53,520 bases of DNA from Acetobacteraceae bacterium (lineage in GTDB: Bacteria; Pseudomonadota; Alphaproteobacteria; Acetobacterales; Acetobacteraceae), in assembly GCA_022842185.1 (NCBI GenBank), contig JALHQB010000030.1:1-53520 (forward strand), in the 5' to 3' direction. The notes beneath the pieces are model-generated. The model was not told the DNA's origin and did no database searches. It saw only the letters and a program-made list of their open reading frames with translations. The stretch's first letter is position 1. Each line of letters begins with the position of its first letter. This document shows positions 28,627 through 37,440 of the stretch, piece after piece. Made by a program: the position numbers and the translations under genes.

Positions 28627-29238
28627 TCAGTCCTTTTTCTTGAACAGGCCGGCTACCCAGGCCTTGACGATGCGCCACAGCAGGCCGGCAGCGCTGAGTT
28701 CCGATGCCACGGCGGGTGCCGGCGGCGGCGGCTCGGCGGGCGGTGGCGCGCCAACGAACGCCTCGGTCGGTGCGGCTGGCGGTGCGGCACCGCGCCGTTC
28801 CATGACCAACCGCGCTATGTTCTCGGAGAATTCGGCGAGCAGCGCACGCGCCACATGCACGCCGCCGGCATTGGCGAAGGTTTCGAGCGGACCGGTGACG
28901 GTGAAGGACCCATCCACCGTGAGCAGGGTCTCCTCGCCCTCGGCGACGGCTTCGAGCGTGCCGTTCGACATCGCGCGCGATGCCCCACGCTGATCGATGC
29001 CGCGCCCTTCGATCACGCAGCGATGCGCCGCGTGGTCGAAGGTCAGGTTCGCCTCCCCGCGGAATACCGCGGCGGTGGGGCCGAAGCGCACGCGGATGGA
29101 ACCGCGCCAGGTCCCATCGCCTTGATCCGGGGCCAACTGCGCCCCCGGAATGCAGGATGCGACCAGGGCCGGGTCGCTCAACAACGGCCACACATCTGAC
29201 AGCGGTGCGCGGATGCGGGTCTTTTCACTGATTTCCAT
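28627..29238 (-). CDS. SRPBCC / CoxG-like protein
   Basis: A 203-residue protein. Residues 1-145 are a START-like (SRPBCC) fold as in CO dehydrogenase subunit G: ISEKTRIRAPLSDVWPLLSD, CIPGAQL, and the beta strands VRFGPTAAVFRGEANLTF. Residues 150-180 are a Pro/Ala-rich linker, and the C-terminus ends in a short hydrophobic segment followed by GLFKKKD, suggesting membrane attachment as in CoxG. CoxG proteins tether molybdenum hydroxylases, but no such hydroxylase is nearby. Its place between a ThDP enzyme and a Bug receptor, with gaps of 4 and 10 bp, implies one transcript. Confidence 0.85.
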   Translation of the reverse strand: MEISEKTRIRAPLSDVWPLLSDPALVASCIPGAQLAPDQGDGTWRGSIRVRFGPTAAVFRGEANLTFDHAAHRCVIEGRGIDQRGASRAMSNGTLEAVAEGEETLLTVDGSFTVTGPLETFANAGGVHVARALLAEFSENIARLVMERRGAAPPAAPTEAFVGAPPPAEPPPPAPAVASELSAAGLLWRIVKAWVAGLFKKKD

Positions 29239-29248
29239 GGATCTCGGA

Positions 29249-30205
29249 CTACTCGATTGTGATGTTGGCCTCGGCGACGAGTGTACGCCAGCGGGCCAAT
29301 TCGCGCTCCCCATGCGCCGCAAGCGTTGCTGCATTGCCCGGGGAGACCTCGAAGCCCAGCTCCGCCAGCCGGCTGACCACCGCTGGGGTGGCCAAAGCTT
29401 CGAGCGTCGCCGCGCCGACACGATCCACCACCTCCTGCGGGATGCCGGCCGGACCATACAAGGCCATCCAGGCGCTGATGTCATATCCGGCAAGGCCGGC
29501 TTCCTGCATGGTCGGGATCTCCGGCAGCATGGCGGAACGCTGCGCGATGGTCACCGCCAGCGGCCGGATCGCCCCGCTTCGCACCAGCGGCAGCCCCACA
29601 GTCATGTCCACGAACACCATAGAGATGCGGCCGGCGACCACGTCGCTCATCGTCGGCGGCGAACCGCGATACGGCACTTCCAGGATGTCGATGCCGTTGC
29701 CCCGCGCAAAGCTGCGCCCGGCAGCGATGTATAAGGCCGACCACTGGCCATAGGTCAGCCCGCCCGGCTGCGACCGGGCAAGCGCCACCAATTCCTGCAC
29801 CGAACGCGCCGGCACGTCGGGGTTCACTGCGAGGATCAGCGGAAAGACGCCGACCCGGGCGATGGGCGTGAAGTCACGGATCGGGTCGTACGGCAGGTTC
29901 CGCATCAGCGCTGGCGTGATCGCCTGCGTGGTACCGGTCGTCATGAACAGCGTGTAGCCATCCGGCCGCGCCCGTGCCGCCGCCTGCGCGCCGATCACGC
30001 CATTGGCGCCGCCGCGGTTGTCGATCACCACAGGCTGGCCGAGCCGCCGGCCGATCTGTTCCGCCAGGATGCGTGCCACGCCATCGGTGCCGCCACCGGC
30101 GGCAAGTGGCACGATCATGGTGATCGACCGTTCGGGAAATTCGGCCCGCGCCTGGCCCATCGGCCAGATCAGCGCCCAGGCGAGAATGGCGAGTGCTCGT
30201 TTCAT
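29249..30205 (-). CDS. Bug/TctC-family periplasmic receptor
   Basis: A 318-residue receptor. Leader MKRALAILAWALIWPMGQARA, then FPERSITMIVPLAAGGGTDG, DNRGGANGVIG, RPDGYTLF, and VPYRGSPPTMSDVVAGRISM. The ATG at 30205 gives a proper signal peptide; an upstream start would add 11 charged residues. It lies 10 bp upstream of the CoxG-like gene and downstream of another Bug gene, so two receptors feed one small operon. No membrane permease is present. Confidence 0.92.
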   Translation of the reverse strand: MKRALAILAWALIWPMGQARAEFPERSITMIVPLAAGGGTDGVARILAEQIGRRLGQPVVIDNRGGANGVIGAQAAARARPDGYTLFMTTGTTQAITPALMRNLPYDPIRDFTPIARVGVFPLILAVNPDVPARSVQELVALARSQPGGLTYGQWSALYIAAGRSFARGNGIDILEVPYRGSPPTMSDVVAGRISMVFVDMTVGLPLVRSGAIRPLAVTIAQRSAMLPEIPTMQEAGLAGYDISAWMALYGPAGIPQEVVDRVGAATLEALATPAVVSRLAELGFEVSPGNAATLAAHGERELARWRTLVAEANITIE

Positions 30206-30282
30206 GACGTTGTCCCTACCCTTTTGCTTGCGGCCCACGGGCCGTTCGTTGTCACCGCGGGTCGTGGCCCGCCGGTGCCGTC

Positions 30283-31275
30283 CTATTCCAGCCGGATACC
30301 GTTGTCGCGGATCACGCGGCCATACTCCTCCGCCTGGGCGCGCAGCGTCTCGCGCAGATGCTCGCTGCCCTGCGCGCGCACGACGGCGCCCAGGCCATTG
30401 ACCCGCTCCACCACGGCGGGATCCTGCATGGCTGCGAGGAACTCCCGTTCCTGCCGGTCGCGGATTTCGGCCGGCGTGCGCCCCTGGGTCAGCACGCCCT
30501 GCCAGCTCCCGACCTCTGGCATCGGCCAGCCGAGCTCGGCGAAGGTCGGCATATCCGGCATCGACGCAACGCGCGTCGGGCCCGACACCGCCAGCCCGCG
30601 CAACGCACCCGATTCCAGGAACGGCTTCATCACATCGATGGTGCTGGCGGTCATCGCCACCTCGCCAGAGACGACGGCGGCGATCGACGGCCCGCTGCCG
30701 CGATAGGGCACCTGCGTCGCACCGGGCGCCCCCCAGGCCTTGGTCAGCACCACGCTGGTCAGGTGCGTCAGCGCGCCCGCGCCGGAATTCGACGCCGTCA
30801 GCCGGTCGGGCGACTGCCGCGCGAAGGCGACAAGTTCCTGCGCCGTGCGCACCGGCAGCGATGGATGCACCGCCACGACATAAGGCGTGAAGGTCAGCAT
30901 AGTGACCGGCAGCAGGTCGGTCGCGACATTGAAGGGGAAGTTAGGCAGCAAGTTTGGACCCACCGCCAGCGCACCGATGTCCAGCAACAGCATCGTGCGG
31001 CCATCCGGCGCACTGCGCGCGACCGCATCGGAGCCGATGCTGGCGCCGGCGCCCGGCCGGTTCTCGACGATCATGGTGCGGCCGGTCGCCTTGTTGACGC
31101 TGGCGACCACGAGGCGCGCGAGGATGTCGCTGGTGCCGCCCGGACCGAACGGCACCACCACGCGCTCATGCTGGCCGGACTGTGCGTGCGCCTGGCCGGC
31201 CGCCACCATGGACATGCCTAACGCGGCGAAGGATCGCCGCGTGACCTGTCCCAGCCGTTCCTGTCCCTTGGTCAT
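30283..31275 (-). CDS. Bug/TctC-family periplasmic receptor
   Basis: A 330-residue receptor with leader RRSFAALGMSMVAAGQAHAQ, then RVVVPFGPGGTSDI, ENRPGAGASIG, APDGRTMLL, VPYRGSGPSIAAVVSGEVAM. Two ATGs in tandem (31278 and 31275) follow an AAGGAAG site; the inner one has the better five-base spacing and is chosen. Overall identity to the receptor at 29249 looks low, so the two probably bind different ligands. Likely first gene of the receptor/CoxG/ThDP operon; the LysR gene upstream, on the same strand, may control it. Confidence 0.92.
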   Translation of the reverse strand: MTKGQERLGQVTRRSFAALGMSMVAAGQAHAQSGQHERVVVPFGPGGTSDILARLVVASVNKATGRTMIVENRPGAGASIGSDAVARSAPDGRTMLLLDIGALAVGPNLLPNFPFNVATDLLPVTMLTFTPYVVAVHPSLPVRTAQELVAFARQSPDRLTASNSGAGALTHLTSVVLTKAWGAPGATQVPYRGSGPSIAAVVSGEVAMTASTIDVMKPFLESGALRGLAVSGPTRVASMPDMPTFAELGWPMPEVGSWQGVLTQGRTPAEIRDRQEREFLAAMQDPAVVERVNGLGAVVRAQGSEHLRETLRAQAEEYGRVIRDNGIRLE

Positions 31276-31322
31276 CATTTCTTCCTTGTCTGCTGTTCGA
31301 AAGTCGATGTCGGCCATCGGTG

Positions 31323-32321
31323 TTAAGTGGCTGGCTGCGCTGCCGCCAGGCGGCGCTGCGATGCATGACCGAAGGTCGGAAACGGCGCGGTGACGCGATG
31401 CTCCCCAGCACCCTGCGGCAGGGTGGTCGGCTCGTTGAGCAATTCCGCCTCGGCCAGCAGTGCCGCCTGCACTGCCTGCCCGCCGCGGCTCAACGGACGT
31501 TCCCGCGCGCTCGCCAACATCCAGTGCCGTTCGATGCGCGGGGCGGTCAGTTCGCGCGCCCACACCAGCCCTGCCGCGATCTCCGCCGCCACGGCCCCGC
31601 GCGGCAGCACCGCATAGCCCGCGCCACGCAGCAGCATCGCCTTTGCCACCAGTTCGGAATCGACATCCCAGGCGACATGAAGGCGCGCCCCGCACGCCTG
31701 CGCGGCGGCCTCCATCGTCTCCCGGACAGGGTCGTGCGCCGCAGGCAGGATCAACGGCAGCGTCGCGATGGCGCGAAAGCCGCCGTCCTCGACCTCGGCG
31801 CGCCGGGTACCCACCAGGCAAAGCCTCTGGCGCAGCAGGGTCGTCGTGTGGATGTGGGATGCCGCCTGCCGGGGCACGTTGAGCACGGCGATGTCGATCC
31901 GCCCCGCCAGCAGCCATTCCTCGAGCACTGTCGCGTCGGTCGCCTCCATCATCGTGATGGCGAGATCGGGGTGTTCGCGGCGGCTCCGCAGCAGCGTGCC
32001 GGGCATCAGGGTGTGGGCGATCCAGGCCGGCAGCCCGATCCGGACATCGCCGCCGATCGCCGCATCGGGTGCCGCAACCGCCTGCCTGGCATCGCGAACG
32101 CGATCCAGAAGATCGACGGCGCGTTCGAACAGGGCGCTGCCGCTGCCGGTCAGGCTCACCCCGCGGCCGTCCCGGTGTAGCAGCCGTACACCGAGTTCCT
32201 GCTCGAGCAGGTTCACCTGCCGGCTGAGCGCAGGCTGCGTCACGTTAAGGCAGGTCGCGGCTCGACTGAAGCTGCCGAGCTCGGCGACGTGCACGAAATA
32301 TCGAAGCTGGTGCAGCTGCAT
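31323..32321 (-). CDS. LysR-family transcriptional regulator
   Basis: A 332-residue LTTR: MQLHQLRYFVHVAELGSFSRAA, then LNVTQPALSRQVNLLEQELG (recognition helix), and an effector domain from about residue 90 (GDVRIGLPAWIAHTLMPG). It reads toward the Bug gene at 31275 with a 47-bp gap, so it may be co-transcribed with the operon it controls. Divergent to another LysR gene (32427), sharing a 105-bp promoter region. Confidence 0.92.
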   Translation of the reverse strand: MQLHQLRYFVHVAELGSFSRAATCLNVTQPALSRQVNLLEQELGVRLLHRDGRGVSLTGSGSALFERAVDLLDRVRDARQAVAAPDAAIGGDVRIGLPAWIAHTLMPGTLLRSRREHPDLAITMMEATDATVLEEWLLAGRIDIAVLNVPRQAASHIHTTTLLRQRLCLVGTRRAEVEDGGFRAIATLPLILPAAHDPVRETMEAAAQACGARLHVAWDVDSELVAKAMLLRGAGYAVLPRGAVAAEIAAGLVWARELTAPRIERHWMLASARERPLSRGGQAVQAALLAEAELLNEPTTLPQGAGEHRVTAPFPTFGHASQRRLAAAQPAT

Positions 32322-32426
32322 CGTTCCCTCGCCGGCTTGGCTTGGCCGGTTCGTCCCGCGCGCATCAGATATCGCTTGCAGCCATTCGCCAAATCGGAAG
32401 TATGAAACCTTCCATTGATTCAATTT

Positions 32427-33356
32427 ATGGCAAGGGCCGACATGCGACCGACATTGCGACAGCTCGAGGCTTTCGTCGGCGTCGCGCGGCGCGGCACCTT
32501 CACCGCCGCAGCCAGCGAGATCGGCCTGTCGCAGCCGGCGCTGAGCCAGGCGATTTCGCAGCTCGAAAGCGGACTGGGCACGCTGCTGATCCAGCGCACC
32601 GCGCGATCCGCCTATCTGACTCCGGAGGGGGAGTTCCTGCTGCCAGCCGCCGAACGCATCCTGCATGAGCTGGACAGCGTCGTGCGGGACCTGCGGGAGA
32701 GTGCGAAGACCCGGCGCAGCCGCTTGATGGTGGGCGCGATGCCCTCCCTCGCGGTCGGGCTGATGCCCCATGTCATGAGCCGCTTCGCCGCGCAGAACGC
32801 CCGGATCAACGTCATCCTCGCCGATGCTCAATCCGAGACGCTGTATCGACGGGTCGAGGAAGGTCAGCTGGACTTCGCCTTCAGCAGCCGGCTTGCCGAA
32901 CGCCCGGGTGTCGCTTTCGCCAGCCTGCTGCACGACCGCTTCAATCTTGTGGTACCGCGCAAACATCCCCTGGCGGACCGCAAGACGGTGCGCTGGAAGG
33001 AGATCGAGGGCGAACCGATGATCGGCTTCGCCGGCGGCACCGGGACGCGCTCGGACCTCATGCGCGCATTGGCACAGGCGGGCATCACCCTGCGGCCGGT
33101 GATGGAACTGTCCTTCTCCTCGACCATCCTTGGCATGGTCGAGGCAGGGCTGGGCGTCGCCGCGCTCACGGCGCTCTCATTACCCCCGGTCGCCCATCCC
33201 GGTTTCGCGGTGGTGGGGCTGACGGAACCGGTGATCGGCCGCGAGATCGGCATCGTCACCGCGACGCATCGACCGCAGACGCCTGCCGCTGCTGCGTTCA
33301 TCCAGGTTGCGAAGGCGTATGCGGCAACCTTCTCGGCGGCTTCAGCCTTGCGCTGA
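32427..33356 (+). CDS. LysR-family transcriptional regulator
   Basis: A 309-residue LTTR: TLRQLEAFVGVARRGTFTAAA, then IGLSQPALSQAISQLESGLG, and an effector domain with LMVGAMPSLAVGLMPHV and VVPRKHPLADR. The ATG at 32427 (MARADMRPT) is chosen; ATG 32442 is also possible. The last 15 bases overlap the 3' end of the convergent SDR gene. By position it may control either the ThDP/SDR/alcohol dehydrogenase cluster or its head-to-head neighbour's operon. Confidence 0.9.
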   Translation: MARADMRPTLRQLEAFVGVARRGTFTAAASEIGLSQPALSQAISQLESGLGTLLIQRTARSAYLTPEGEFLLPAAERILHELDSVVRDLRESAKTRRSRLMVGAMPSLAVGLMPHVMSRFAAQNARINVILADAQSETLYRRVEEGQLDFAFSSRLAERPGVAFASLLHDRFNLVVPRKHPLADRKTVRWKEIEGEPMIGFAGGTGTRSDLMRALAQAGITLRPVMELSFSSTILGMVEAGLGVAALTALSLPPVAHPGFAVVGLTEPVIGREIGIVTATHRPQTPAAAAFIQVAKAYAATFSAASALR

Positions 33357-34121
33357 GTCGTTCACCGGCACGGTGTAGTTCAGTGCCAGGCGCCCACCGT
33401 CGCCGAAAAGCGTCTCGCCGGTGACGTAGCTTGCCTCATCGCTCGCCAGGAACAACACGAGGTTGGCGATCTCACGGGGTTCGGCCATGCGACCCAAGGG
33501 GATGCGCGACAGCACGCGATGCAGCGATTCGCGGTCGCCCGCCAGACCACTGACGAGATCCGTGGCGACGGTTCCTGGACCCACGGCATTGACCCGGATG
33601 CCATGCGGTGCGAGGGCCAGCGCCATGCCGCGTGTCAGCTGGGCGACACCACCCTTGCTCGCGACGTAAGGAACCGAATTGGCGATGGCGAGCACCGCGG
33701 TGATCGAGGACATGTTCACGATCGCCCCACCGCCGCCCTGCGTCACCATGCGGCGCGCCGCCGCCTGACCAACCAGGAAACTGCCCTTCAGGTTGACGCG
33801 GATGACGCGGTCAAAATCGGCTTCCTCCAGGTCGAGAAATTCGCCGAGATGGATGATCCCCGCATTGGAAACCAGGATGTCGAGCCGACCCCATTGGGCG
33901 CAGGCGGCATCGACGATGCGCGTGGCATCCGCCTTGTCGCCGACATCCGCGGCGACGAATTGGCACTTGGCGCCGATCTCACGTGCCGCTGCCTCGCCCT
34001 TGGCCGCATCAATATCAGCGATCGTGACGCGCGCACCCTCCTCGACGAAACGGCGCGCGCAGGCGAGGCCGATGCCGCCCGCGGCGCCCGTGATCAGCGC
34101 GGTCTTGCCGGCGAGGCGCAT
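33342..34121 (-). CDS. Short-chain dehydrogenase/reductase
   Basis: A 259-residue classical SDR. TGAAGGIG (cofactor loop, residues 11-18), IADID (acidic end of strand 2, favouring NAD over NADP), LVSNAG, SSITAV, and the catalytic YVASK. The final residues GRLALNYTVP follow the usual DGG motif. It begins 3 bp after the ThDP beta-subunit gene's stop and is the last gene of the alcohol dehydrogenase / decarboxylase cluster, where it could oxidise or reduce the decarboxylation product. Confidence 0.92.
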   Translation of the reverse strand: MRLAGKTALITGAAGGIGLACARRFVEEGARVTIADIDAAKGEAAAREIGAKCQFVAADVGDKADATRIVDAACAQWGRLDILVSNAGIIHLGEFLDLEEADFDRVIRVNLKGSFLVGQAAARRMVTQGGGGAIVNMSSITAVLAIANSVPYVASKGGVAQLTRGMALALAPHGIRVNAVGPGTVATDLVSGLAGDRESLHRVLSRIPLGRMAEPREIANLVLFLASDEASYVTGETLFGDGGRLALNYTVPVNDSAQG

Positions 34122-34124
34122 TGG

Positions 34125-34724
34125 TCAGGGATGCCCAAGCAGCGCCGTGCGGAAGCGCTGGCGGCAGAACACGGCATCGAGGCTGCCCTGCGCGTCCGGC
34201 GCATCCTCTGGACCGACCTTCAGCAGCACGAAGTTCGGGCCAGGGCCACGCAGCATCCCGGCGCCCTTCGTGATGTCGCCCTCGGTCTTCACCGTGCAGG
34301 TGTATGCGAACCCGGCACCGCGCGCGATCGCTTCCAGATCCGCGCCGAGGCCAGTATGGCTTACCTGGTTGCCGGTTTCGGCGAACATGCCGTTGTCCAC
34401 GCATAGGATGGACAGGTTGGCGGCCGGCGTCGCCGCGATGGTCGCGAGCGCGCCGAGGTTCATCAGCAGGTCGGCATCGCCGACCAGCCCCAGCACGCGG
34501 CGGTCCGGCTGCTGCATCGCCAGGCCATAGGCGACCATGGCGCCCGCACCCATTGCGCCCGACATGGCGAAGGCGTGGCTGCCGTCATTCGTCATGCTCC
34601 AGCAGTCGCGCACCGTGCCGGCCAGCGCGGCGACGATGAGGAAATCCTCATGGCGCCCAACGAGCTTGGGGACCGCATCCCTGCGGCGCAGCGGCCATTC
34701 CCTGTTCAGATTTGCCTGTGCCAT
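34125..34724 (-). CDS. ThDP-binding subunit of a two-subunit 2-oxoacid decarboxylase (beta)
   Basis: A 199-residue protein equivalent to the C-terminal (PP) domain of ThDP enzymes: SGAMGAGAMVAYGLAMQQPDRRVLGLVGDADLLMNLGA, then CVDNGMFAETG gives the GD-x-DN metal/diphosphate site. Size and split architecture match the beta subunits of sulfopyruvate decarboxylase (ComE) or phosphonopyruvate decarboxylase-like enzymes. The alpha partner is the next gene upstream (34764). ATG 34724 (MAQANL) is chosen over a start five codons earlier. Confidence 0.85.
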   Translation of the reverse strand: MAQANLNREWPLRRRDAVPKLVGRHEDFLIVAALAGTVRDCWSMTNDGSHAFAMSGAMGAGAMVAYGLAMQQPDRRVLGLVGDADLLMNLGALATIAATPAANLSILCVDNGMFAETGNQVSHTGLGADLEAIARGAGFAYTCTVKTEGDITKGAGMLRGPGPNFVLLKVGPEDAPDAQGSLDAVFCRQRFRTALLGHP

Positions 34725-34763
34725 CACATTCACTCTCATCGAGGGCGCGCGCCCGTGTTGCTT

Positions 34764-35303
34764 CTACCAGAACCGCTTCGCGCCAATGAGGCGCTGCCCC
34801 ATCAGCACCGCGATGGCGCCGCCGGCGTAATAGGCCTGGTTGGCGGCAGCGCGCGCGGCCGGGATGATGTCGGCGGCGGTATCTGCGCGGATGCAATGCA
34901 GTCCCATCGCGCCCAGCACGGCCGGGGTCGCCTGGCCCATCGGGAACTGCCAGGGATTGCCCTCGCCGAACTCGCCGCGCATCGTCACCAGAGTCAGGAA
35001 CGGGAAGCGCCCGCCCGAGATCAGCGACAGCATGTTGATGCAATTGCCCGATCCGCTGCTTTGCATCAGCAGCACGCCACGACCGCCGCCGAGATGGATG
35101 CCGGCCATCATGGCAACGCCTTCCTGCTCGGTGGTCAGCGGGATGGCATGCATGTCCGGGTCCGCGATGGCGCGGTCGATCAGCACGCGATGGCCGCCAT
35201 CCGGCACATAGGCGACATGCGTGACGCCGAATTCCTTCAGCAGGTCGTACAGCTCCTCCTGCCAGGGACGGCTTGCGGTGCTCAGCTGGGGTTGCGTGTT
35301 CAT
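34764..35303 (-). CDS. ThDP-binding subunit of a two-subunit 2-oxoacid decarboxylase (alpha)
   Basis: A 179-residue protein equivalent to the N-terminal (Pyr) domain: WQEELYDLLKEFGVTHVAYVPDGGH, the activating Glu in LTTEQEGVAMMAG, and GVLLMQSSGSGNCINMLSLI. It resembles ComD/sulfopyruvate decarboxylase alpha and needs the beta chain encoded downstream to form active sites at the interface. The start could be ATG 35303 or ATG 35312. Family members decarboxylate a C3 2-oxoacid carrying a sulfonate or phosphonate, but other 2-oxoacids are possible and nothing here decides. Confidence 0.83.
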   Translation of the reverse strand: MNTQPQLSTASRPWQEELYDLLKEFGVTHVAYVPDGGHRVLIDRAIADPDMHAIPLTTEQEGVAMMAGIHLGGGRGVLLMQSSGSGNCINMLSLISGGRFPFLTLVTMRGEFGEGNPWQFPMGQATPAVLGAMGLHCIRADTAADIIPAARAAANQAYYAGGAIAVLMGQRLIGAKRFW

Positions 35304-35319
35304 TCCGTCCATCCCGGTG

Positions 35320-36468
35320 TCAGTGGGCCTGCCGCAGCAGCATCAGGAAATCCTCCCGCGTGGTGGGGCGGGGGTTCCATCGATCATATCCGGCGCCGAC
35401 GCACAGGTCGGCCATCTCCTCATAGGCCGAATCGCGGGCGCCGATGTCGCGCAGCCGCGACGGCACGCCGAGGTCGCGGCACAGTCGCGTGATAGCATCG
35501 ACGGTCAGGAACGACGCGGCCTCGTCGGGCACCATGTCCGTCACGTCCAGCAACGGGGCGACCTGCGCATAGCGCGCGACGGCGGCCGGGCGGTTGAAGG
35601 CGGCGACGGCCGGCAGGCACAGCGCGTTCGACAGCCCGTGCGAGACGTGGAAGTACGCGCCGACAAACCGCGCCATGCAATGCACGTTGCCGAGCCCGGT
35701 CTGGCCGAAGCACATGCCGGCCATGGCCGAGCCCATCAGCATGTTCAGCCCGGCACGCTCGTTGGTACGATCCGCAGCGAAGTCGCGGATGCTGCCGGCG
35801 ATCAGGCTGATGGCCTGCAGGTTCAGAGCATCCGTGAAGGGGGTTGCGCCGCGTGAAATGAAGGATTCGAAGGCGTGGACGAAGGCATCAATGCCCGAAT
35901 GCACGGCGACATGCTCGGGCAGCGTCCGCAGCGCGATCGGGTCGAGGATGGCGATGCGCGCCGGGTTCAACGATGCGTGGCGGATCGACATCTTAAGGTT
36001 GCGGGTCGTGTCCGTGATGGTGCAGGACCCCGACACTTCGGAACCCGTGCCGGCCGTGGTTGGGATGGCGACCAGCGGCAGCGGCGGCGTGCGGAACACC
36101 TCGATGCCCTCATAGTCGTTGATGCGGCCCCCATTGGTCATGAGGATGCCCGCACCCTTGCCGACATCGATCGTGCTGCCGCCGCCCAGTGCCAGGATCG
36201 CCGTCGCCTGGTGCGCTTTGCACTGTTCGAACGCCTTGGCGACGGTGGTGTCGCTTGGGTCAGGCTCGATGTCGGAGAAGACCGAACAGGCGACCCCAGC
36301 CTGTTCCAATATGGCCAGGATGCGCGCCAAGATCGGGCTTGAACGCATCGCCGGGTCGGCGGTGACGAAAACGCGCGTGCTGTGCAGCGTCGCGAACAAA
36401 TCGGTGAGCTTTTCATGCGCACCGGCGCCGAAGTGGATCCGCGTGGGGCAGAAGAAGCTCTGGAGCAT
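35320..36468 (-). CDS. Iron-containing alcohol dehydrogenase
   Basis: A 382-residue group III (Fe/Zn) dehydrogenase. NAD-binding loop ALGGGSTIDVGKGAG near residue 93, PTTAGTGSEVSG, metal ligands in SGIDAFVHAFES (Asp, His), NVHCMAR (His) and HVSHGLSNAL (His). ATG 36468 is preceded at proper spacing by AGGTGG; a GTG three codons upstream is the alternative. First gene of the cluster with the two-chain ThDP decarboxylase, so aldehyde reduction after decarboxylation is the natural reading (as in sulfoacetaldehyde or phosphonoacetaldehyde reduction), unproven. Confidence 0.92.
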   Translation of the reverse strand: MLQSFFCPTRIHFGAGAHEKLTDLFATLHSTRVFVTADPAMRSSPILARILAILEQAGVACSVFSDIEPDPSDTTVAKAFEQCKAHQATAILALGGGSTIDVGKGAGILMTNGGRINDYEGIEVFRTPPLPLVAIPTTAGTGSEVSGSCTITDTTRNLKMSIRHASLNPARIAILDPIALRTLPEHVAVHSGIDAFVHAFESFISRGATPFTDALNLQAISLIAGSIRDFAADRTNERAGLNMLMGSAMAGMCFGQTGLGNVHCMARFVGAYFHVSHGLSNALCLPAVAAFNRPAAVARYAQVAPLLDVTDMVPDEAASFLTVDAITRLCRDLGVPSRLRDIGARDSAYEEMADLCVGAGYDRWNPRPTTREDFLMLLRQAH

Positions 36469-37150
36469 GAAATCCACCTGCTGGAGGGTTTGCGGCGGCG
36501 GTCGGCGCCGACAGACTCGCCGAGTGCGGCAAGGGGTCGCACATTAGGCGGATGCGGATATCGTGAAGAGAGGCCGAATAGCTATATCGGATATTGCCGA
36601 TCGTTCTTATCGCCTTGTCTGGCCGGTGTGCTGGGCGCATCCGATGTCGGAGCCAAGCCGATTTGCCGAGCAATCTGTCTGAAATCGGGGTCTGCCTTAC
36701 CTACTTGCGGATATCGTTCGGGCGGAACTCAAGCATTCTTGCCGGCGGCGGCAAGCTGGAGGCGAAACCTATGATCAAGCAGCCCGCGCGCACTCCGAAA
36801 GGTCAAGCTTGAGCCGGCTGATGCGCCTTGTGCAGTACCGCCCCGCCTGGAAGTCGACCCTACCCGGGCGCCGAGGGCCAGCAGCCGCCGGTGCGCGATG
36901 GGTTGCAACGCCTGGGTGGCGTGCCGGCCACCGCGGACGAGCACCCTAATCCCAAAATTTTCCTGCAGGACGAACAAGCGCGCTGCCGCGCCCTCGCGCA
37001 GACGCCCGGCATCGCGAACGATTGACGTCGCACCGCCCTCTGGCGAGATAGGTTCGCTTCGGCACCCTCGGCGCTGGGCTGCTGTTTGCCGAGGTCACGC
37101 TGCAACCTCCAGCCTCGACGAACCCCCTCCCCCAAGATGGGATTGATCGC
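36469..37150. other. Non-coding or decayed stretch upstream of the dead nickel/cobalt locus
   Basis: About 680 bases in which no reading frame resembles a protein family I know and all open frames are short. Base composition is patchier and more AT-rich than the neighbours, especially 36545-36720. The promoter of the alcohol dehydrogenase gene should lie in the first 100 bases. Together with the two pseudogenes that follow, it looks like an old island being lost. Confidence 0.4.
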
Positions 37151-37429
37151 ATGTCTAAAGATCACCGGCACGCGACTCATTCGCAGATCGTCAAACGGCT
37201 CAAGCGGGCGGGCGGCCACTTGCAGAGCGTCGTCGCGATGATCGAGGCCGGGCGATGCTGTCTGGATGTCGTGTAACAACTGCTCGCCGTCGAGAAAGCC
37301 ATTGCGCAGGCGAAGAAGACTCTGATTCAGGACCACATCGACCCCTGCCTGGAAGACGCTGTCGGTTCCCTGGGACGTTCCGAGCGGCGCTTAGTCGATG
37401 AATTCAAGGAAGTTACCAAATACATGTAG
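37151..37429 (+). pseudogene. RcnR/DmeR-type (CsoR family) metal-sensing repressor, nonsense mutation
   Basis: Reading from ATG 37151 gives SQIVKRLKRAGGHLQSVVAM, EAGRCCLDVV, then TAA at 37274-37276, then QLLAVEKAIAQAKKTLIQDH and IDPCLEDAVGS...LVDEFKEVTKYM, stop at 37429. This is a full-length 92-codon CsoR/RcnR-family all-helical repressor, metal-binding Cys/His positions included. In relatives the stop position is usually Gln (CLDxxQQL), so a single C-to-T change CAA to TAA explains it. Everything else is intact, so the inactivation is recent or the stop is a sequencing error. It lies directly upstream of the exporter remnant, the usual rcnR/dmeR arrangement. Confidence 0.8.
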
Positions 37430-37440
37430 GTTAGGGCGAT

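Noticed and set aside
36469..37150. Possible riboswitch (cobalamin or NiCo) ahead of the dead efflux genes
   Set aside because: No conserved B12-box or NiCo core could be recognised; the repressor gene would normally make one unnecessary.
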